Source of the DNA: a virus
Virus record (IMG/VR): IMGVR_UViG_3300025313_000045
Coordinates: 1-42,384 of that record
DNA length: 42,384 bases
Direction: 5' to 3' (one strand)
Shown piece by piece: positions 39,129 to 42,384 of the stretch. Each line of letters begins with the position of its first letter. The stretch's first letter is position 1. The translations under genes were made by a program, and so were the position numbers. The notes below the pieces were generated by a model, which saw only the letters and a list, made by a program, of their open reading frames with translations, searched no databases and had not been told where the DNA came from.

Positions 39129-39568
39129 ATTTTCCTCATTTCAAATTGTAAATTCTTATTCTCTAATTCCTTAGCAGTTACTTTAAACTTTGCTTTGGTA
39201 ATAAATCCTCCTGATCTACCAAAGTCTGTCTCTGGATCAAAGAAATCCATACTTCTAATATCAAACCCCCGGACATGGGTCGGGTCTATCCAGAGGAAAT
39301 CGGCATCCCAGCTAGGCGTTTGTACCCAAAGTTTACCACCCTCTTTTAGTATTCGATAACATTCCTCCATAAAAGTAACAATCGTACCGGGTAATATATG
39401 CTCAATTAAATCTTTAGCTTTAATATATTCTGCCGATTCATCCTCAAAAGGCCAAGGGTAGTTATTAAGATCGTGAACTACAACATCGCTAGTTACTGGT
39501 ATCAGATCAACATTTACCCATTCTTTTGGGTCTTCGATTTCCTCGCCACAACCTAGACTAATCTTCAT
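39125..39568 (-). CDS. SAM-dependent methyltransferase (type 11-like)
   Basis: 147 residues. SLGCGEEIEDPKEWVNVDLI has the shortened motif I of this group, DVVVHDLNNYPWPFED and YIKAKDLIEHILPG the next motifs, and YRILKEGGKLWVQTPSW the characteristic post-II motif. Such small enzymes often methylate sugars or lipids. ATGA overlap with the glycosyltransferase downstream. Confidence 0.75.
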   Translation of the reverse strand: MKISLGCGEEIEDPKEWVNVDLIPVTSDVVVHDLNNYPWPFEDESAEYIKAKDLIEHILPGTIVTFMEECYRILKEGGKLWVQTPSWDADFLWIDPTHVRGFDIRSMDFFDPETDFGRSGGFITKAKFKVTAKELENKNLQFEMRKI

Positions 39569-40544
39569 TTATTATCTCCAACATTGTCTGCATTCTATTA
39601 GTATAAGTATTTTCCCTCTTAGTTCGTTCGTGTCCGGCCAAGCGTATCTGCTCTCTTTCGTCTGAATTTTCCAGGTAGTAATCAATTAAATTTTTTAATT
39701 GAACAAAGTTATCGAAACTATAAAGCACAATCTCTTTTCGATCAATAAATAAGTCAGTAATACCGGCGATATATGGGGCAATAATAAAACCTCCCCGGCC
39801 TGTTACTTCAAATACTCTATCAGAAAAGTAATGGGTATCAATAAAATCTTTACAGAGACTATCGCCTATTACAATCTTAGCACTTGAATAAAGCTGATTA
39901 AGCTCGTGGCCTCTGACTGTTCTTTCAGGATAACCGTATTTACCAAACCTATTCCCATAGGTATCTGCAAGCCACTGTACGAGCTTGTGGCGGTATTCCC
40001 ACTCAGGGTGGCTATAAGTAACCCCTCCACCAACAAATACCACATCGTGTTTAAACTCTTCTACTGGATCGGCCATATAGCATTCATCCTCAAATACTCC
40101 TGCCGGTAGATAGAATTGATTAATACCTAATTCTTTGAATATCTTTTTACTCTGCGCGCTACCTTCTGGGCTGAAAACAAAATCTGTTTTCCAGAAGGCG
40201 CTACCAATACCCATACCGCCGTCTCTTTGGATACCTGCGTATTTATCTAAATGAAAGCTAACTGTTGGTATTCCCATATCGTGAATAGCTTTTAAATGTC
40301 CTTCAGTAATTATCCCGGGCCAAGTTCTAGTCCAAAGAAATAAATCTGATCCTACTACTCTATCTACCAGACTATAAACATAAAACTGCCGTGATTTCAC
40401 AATCTCATCTTCTTGGATAAAGTTTACTTGGTGGCCTAGTTTCTCTAACGATAAAGCGATATGGTTTTCTGTGTTGAAAGATTTACCATCAGAAGCTAGA
40501 TTTTTTCTATTACCTACGTAAGAAATTCTAAGCTGGTCTTTCAT
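39558..40544 (-). CDS. CgeB-like glycosyltransferase (GT-B)
   Basis: 328 residues. The C-terminal half FSDRVFEVTGRGGFIIAPYI, IVLYSFDNFVQLKNLIDYYL, REQIRLAGHERTKRENTYTN is the CgeB/glycosyl transferase 1_2 signature. The N-terminal half ISYVGNRKNLASDGKSFNTE and HIALSLEKLGHQV is the usual partner domain. It is the first gene of the sugar island in transcription order. Confidence 0.8.
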   Translation of the reverse strand: MKDQLRISYVGNRKNLASDGKSFNTENHIALSLEKLGHQVNFIQEDEIVKSRQFYVYSLVDRVVGSDLFLWTRTWPGIITEGHLKAIHDMGIPTVSFHLDKYAGIQRDGGMGIGSAFWKTDFVFSPEGSAQSKKIFKELGINQFYLPAGVFEDECYMADPVEEFKHDVVFVGGGVTYSHPEWEYRHKLVQWLADTYGNRFGKYGYPERTVRGHELNQLYSSAKIVIGDSLCKDFIDTHYFSDRVFEVTGRGGFIIAPYIAGITDLFIDRKEIVLYSFDNFVQLKNLIDYYLENSDEREQIRLAGHERTKRENTYTNRMQTMLEIINED

Positions 40545-40545
40545 A

Positions 40546-40677
40546 TTAGTTATTTAGTTTTTTGTAATTTTCCTCTAGGTGTTTCAGTGCTATTTTTTCG
40601 TATTCAGTGAGCCCACTCTCGGACGACCATTTTTCATATAACTTCTCAATTTGATTCTTTAACTCTTTTTTACTCAT
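40546..40677 (-). CDS. 43-residue charged helical protein
   Basis: ATG at 40675-40677 follows AGAAGGAGAAGGG, a strong ribosome-binding site. The product reads KKELKNQIEKLYEKWSSESG, two helices with many Lys/Glu. Ends TAA at 40546-40548 just before the sugar island. No family recognised. Confidence 0.6.
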   Translation of the reverse strand: MSKKELKNQIEKLYEKWSSESGLTEYEKIALKHLEENYKKLNN

Positions 40678-40748
40678 CCCTTCTCCTTCTGTTCTAGGGA
40701 TTGTAAAACCGCTCTCTTAAAATACTCTATATCCTTATCTGACCACAC
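40674..40748 (-). CDS. Possible 24-residue peptide coupled to the next gene
   Basis: A GTG (or TTG one codon earlier) starts a frame ending TGA that overlaps the next ATG (ATGA at 40674-40677). The peptide VWSDKDIEYFKRAVLQSLEQ is plausibly helical. No clear ribosome-binding site; the frame extends upstream without an ATG. Confidence 0.3.
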   Translation of the reverse strand: MWSDKDIEYFKRAVLQSLEQKEKG

Positions 40749-40776
40749 CAATTTCTTTATCCATCCTTTACTCCTT

Positions 40777-40986
40777 CTAAATTTCTACCCAACCATTATC
40801 AATTTCCATAACCAACTGTGGTCTGTGCCGTGCAATCTCTTTGTTAAGAGCAGTAAGTTCTCGCATCAGATTTTTCCTAATCCTAACAAGTCGTCTATCT
40901 TTTCTAAGAGCTTGCTTTTCCTCTGGTGGTATTAGCGCAAGTATGGACACTGCTCTTTCGCTAATTTTAAGTTTAACTTCTTTCAT
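40777..40986 (-). CDS. 69-residue basic protein
   Basis: A Lys/Arg-rich protein with ISERAVSILALIPPEEKQAL, LVRIRKNLMRELTALNKEI helices. It resembles small nucleic-acid-binding or regulatory phage proteins only by charge. Preceded by AAGGAG, a good ribosome-binding site. Confidence 0.6.
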   Translation of the reverse strand: MKEVKLKISERAVSILALIPPEEKQALRKDRRLVRIRKNLMRELTALNKEIARHRPQLVMEIDNGWVEI

Positions 40987-40989
40987 TCT

Positions 40990-41040
40990 TTACTCCTTAG
41001 ATATTTTAATTTTTGGTCTGGTTGTTGTGTATGCGGTCAT
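40990..41040 (-). CDS. Possible 16-residue peptide
   Basis: ATG at 41038-41040 preceded by GGAGAAATGAA, ends TAA at 40990-40992. The product MTAYTTTRPKIKISKE is short and basic. It may be only a translational relay to the next gene. Confidence 0.25.
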   Translation of the reverse strand: MTAYTTTRPKIKISKE

Positions 41041-41063
41041 TTCATTTCTCCAATCTCTTCAAT

Positions 41064-41228
41064 TTAATTAATAGGTAATAATATATACCACTCAATCACT
41101 ATTGCTAGCCAGAAAACCAATCCAATAAAAAATCCTATTATTAGGCCTAGTAAAAACCTAGTCCGTTTGTTTTCGGCTATAGCCATATCCTGAGCAATTT
41201 CGCGGATTAGTTTGTCTATATAAGTCAT
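41064..41228 (-). CDS. 54-residue single-pass membrane protein
   Basis: From the ATG at 41226-41228, which overlaps the upstream TGA as ATGA. Residues 1-22 are charged (MTYIDKLIREIAQDMA...), 23-46 form one or two hydrophobic spans (RFLLGLIIGFFIGLVFWLAI). The longer upstream frame (to 41336) is not needed. Small membrane proteins of phage early regions often modify host membrane or exclude other phages; role unknown. Confidence 0.65.
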   Translation of the reverse strand: MTYIDKLIREIAQDMAIAENKRTRFLLGLIIGFFIGLVFWLAIVIEWYILLPIN

Positions 41229-41500
41229 ATTAGTCTGCCTTGACCCCTCTCCTCCATCTCCTTTGTCTGTTCTAATTTCCTTTTTGCTTGCCACGATTGT
41301 TTCACCGGTCTGGTATTTTCCAAAACATATTTCCAAACATTATCCTTTACCCTTATAGTTTTAATATTGTAACCATCCTCCCTAAGCTCATCTAATCTTG
41401 CCTTATAATTTAAAATAAAGTGCTGTGGGAACTCGTAGTTTTTTATTCCTTCCCGACCTCTTTCATTTAGCAAGGCAACAATGGTTTGTTTTTGTGTCAT
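41225..41500 (-). CDS. HTH-like small protein, second allele
   Basis: Same 91-residue protein as 9-284; residue 16 is Arg instead of Pro and a Glu replaces Asp near the C-terminus. All overlaps with neighbours are kept. Confidence 0.7.
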   Translation of the reverse strand: MTQKQTIVALLNERGREGIKNYEFPQHFILNYKARLDELREDGYNIKTIRVKDNVWKYVLENTRPVKQSWQAKRKLEQTKEMEERGQGRLI

Positions 41501-41580
41501 TTTTTCCTTTCTAGTTTCTTAAACCGCCTGATCCAATTCTTAAAATGCCTAGTCCCCCGATAATAAATTCTTGGTTTCAT
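41497..41580 (-). CDS. 27-residue coupled protein, second allele
   Basis: Same frame, start and stop as 281-364, with a single Lys-to-Arg change (WIRRF instead of WIKRF). ATGA overlaps are preserved on both sides. Confidence 0.6.
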   Translation of the reverse strand: MKPRIYYRGTRHFKNWIRRFKKLERKK

Positions 41581-42104
41581 AATCCAGCCTCTTTTAGATA
41601 GCACATACAGGTTTCCATAGGATCAATCTCTATCTTCCAAAGCCCGCATTCTTTATGTCTATATATTTTTGGCATTACCTTGAATATCCCGAAGCCATCG
41701 TTTGCCTTTGTCTCGGCTACTTCGTGTTCTAGATCGCTTTTACTAAGCTGCTTGGCTTTCTCCAACCACTCACCGCGCTGTTCCGGTGCCGAATCTAAAA
41801 CGCTATGCTTTATTAACAGCAGCTTTTCATAGGAAACATCGGCAATCTCTTTTGGCGCAAATCCTAGCTTCTCGCAGTAAGTCTCATATAGATCGCTAAA
41901 TCTATACAAAGCCGATTGGCTATAACTAAAACCGGCGAGGTATTCCCTAAAGGTTTCGTAACCCAATGTCTGCCAATAAGCTCTCTTCCAGTTTTCGTAA
42001 AGAAGTTGCCCCAAGAATACCCACCGTTGGTTTACCTCGTTTACTATCTCAACAATCATCTCGTGGTTTTTATGCGCCTCGGCTACTAGCAGGTTGTTTG
42101 TCAT
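41577..42104 (-). CDS. 175-residue early protein, second allele
   Basis: Second allele of 361-888; N at residue 4 and A at residue 8 are the only residue differences found among about 30 base changes. Confidence 0.7.
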   Translation of the reverse strand: MTNNLLVAEAHKNHEMIVEIVNEVNQRWVFLGQLLYENWKRAYWQTLGYETFREYLAGFSYSQSALYRFSDLYETYCEKLGFAPKEIADVSYEKLLLIKHSVLDSAPEQRGEWLEKAKQLSKSDLEHEVAETKANDGFGIFKVMPKIYRHKECGLWKIEIDPMETCMCYLKEAGL

Positions 42105-42115
42105 TTTTCTAGTTA

Positions 42116-42268
42116 CTATAATTTGTCTAATTTGTTTTTAAAGTAATCTATCAACTTCTCGATCGTGGCGTTGTAGTAGTCGTCAAATTCCTTTTTCGTG
42201 CTTTGCTTTTCCCAAAGACGGTAGATAACCGCCCTAAGTCTTTGGCTTGGTGTCTTCTTTATTTCCAT
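42116..42268 (-). CDS. 50-residue helical protein, second allele
   Basis: Second allele of 900-1052: frame and length kept, with conservative changes only (E/D, G/A, F/L). Confidence 0.6.
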   Translation of the reverse strand: MEIKKTPSQRLRAVIYRLWEKQSTKKEFDDYYNATIEKLIDYFKNKLDKL

Positions 42269-42384
42269 TTGATGCCGTTTTAAAGCTCTGTATCCTCTTT
42301 AATATTCCCCGTTTTTCTTCTACCTCAAGACCCTTAAAGTCCTCGCTCTCTACAATCTCATTTATATCGTTGTAATTGGTAGCC
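42234..42384 (-). CDS. Annealase C-terminus, second allele (truncated by window edge)
   Basis: The 3' end of the ERF/Rad52-like gene, identical in sequence over its last visible part to 1018-1168 apart from a few changes near the stop. The 5' part lies beyond the window and, on the circular reading, is the sequence at 1169-1590. Confidence 0.7.
   Translation of the reverse strand, partial: ATNYNDINEIVESEDFKGLEVEEKRGILKRIQSFKTASNGNKEDTKPKT

Larger units (their letters stand above)
41217..42384. repeat. Right copy of terminal direct repeat
   Basis: Diverged copy of 1-1168 (see the left copy). It contains second alleles of five genes and ends inside the annealase gene. Its changes are mostly silent, which indicates a related natural strain rather than random error. 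Confidence 0.9.

Noticed and set aside
1-42384. Alternative genetic code (TGA as Gly or Trp, as in some candidate phyla)
   Set aside because: TGA ends many coupled genes through ATGA overlaps and no conserved gene needs reading through it.

Overview
The window is a tailed double-stranded DNA bacteriophage (siphovirus-type) genome, AT-rich by eye, with almost every gene on the minus strand. Its first 1168 bases recur at its end (1-1168 against 41217-42384, offset 41216, no indels, about 52 substitutions counted by eye). Gene order reads through the join, so the simplest reading is a circular or circularly permuted genome of about 41.2 kb whose two contig ends carry alleles from two related strains. 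The standard genetic code fits (TGA, TAA and TAG all end genes; ATG, GTG and TTG all start them). The host cannot be named from the sequence. A CHAP+LysM endolysin and a second lysozyme-like enzyme only say that it has peptidoglycan.

Layout, reading the circle in the direction of minus-strand transcription: (a) 5.6-0 kb, early/accessory region: membrane-anchored lysozyme-like protein, Hjc-like nuclease, small unknowns, a structured non-coding block (3.37-4.0 kb), a PD-(D/E)XK nuclease, an HTH protein, a consensus sigma70 promoter (2859-2887), two more structured stretches, then a chain of very small ATGA-coupled genes including an ERF/Rad52-like annealing protein. (b) 41.2-40.5 kb: small unknown genes. 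(c) 40.5-32.4 kb: a surface-sugar island with five glycosyltransferase-type genes, an RmlB-like dehydratase/epimerase and three SAM methyltransferases. (d) 32.2-28.6 kb: small and large terminase, portal fused to a MuF domain. (e) 28.6-20.4 kb: a fibre/decoration island dominated by two giant proteins built from about 74 copies of a 14-residue repeat. (f) 20.4-15.3 kb: Com-like zinc finger, prohead protease, major capsid protein, HNH endonuclease, head-tail completion genes. (g) 15.3-7.5 kb: tail tube, frameshifted tail chaperones, tape measure, tail tip and receptor-binding proteins, with a second HNH gene. (h) 7.5-6.0 kb: lysis cassette, ending at a strong bidirectional terminator.

Only two plus-strand genes are credible: a 42-residue acidic protein (5801-5929) and a 59-residue protein with an N-terminal hydrophobic segment (9118-9297).

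Control elements are unusually legible: a consensus promoter feeding a structured leader; a promoter whose start point lies inside the terminator that follows the capsid gene; an attenuator-like terminator between a Com-like gene and the protease; three promoters so close to their start codons that leaderless mRNAs are suggested; and an A9 slippery run joining the two tail chaperone frames. No DNA polymerase, helicase, primase, integrase or lysogeny repressor was recognised, so replication must lean on the host or on an unrecognised initiator. The strongest candidates for something undescribed are the 14-residue repeat fibres and the cluster of structured non-coding elements at 2.15-4.0 kb.
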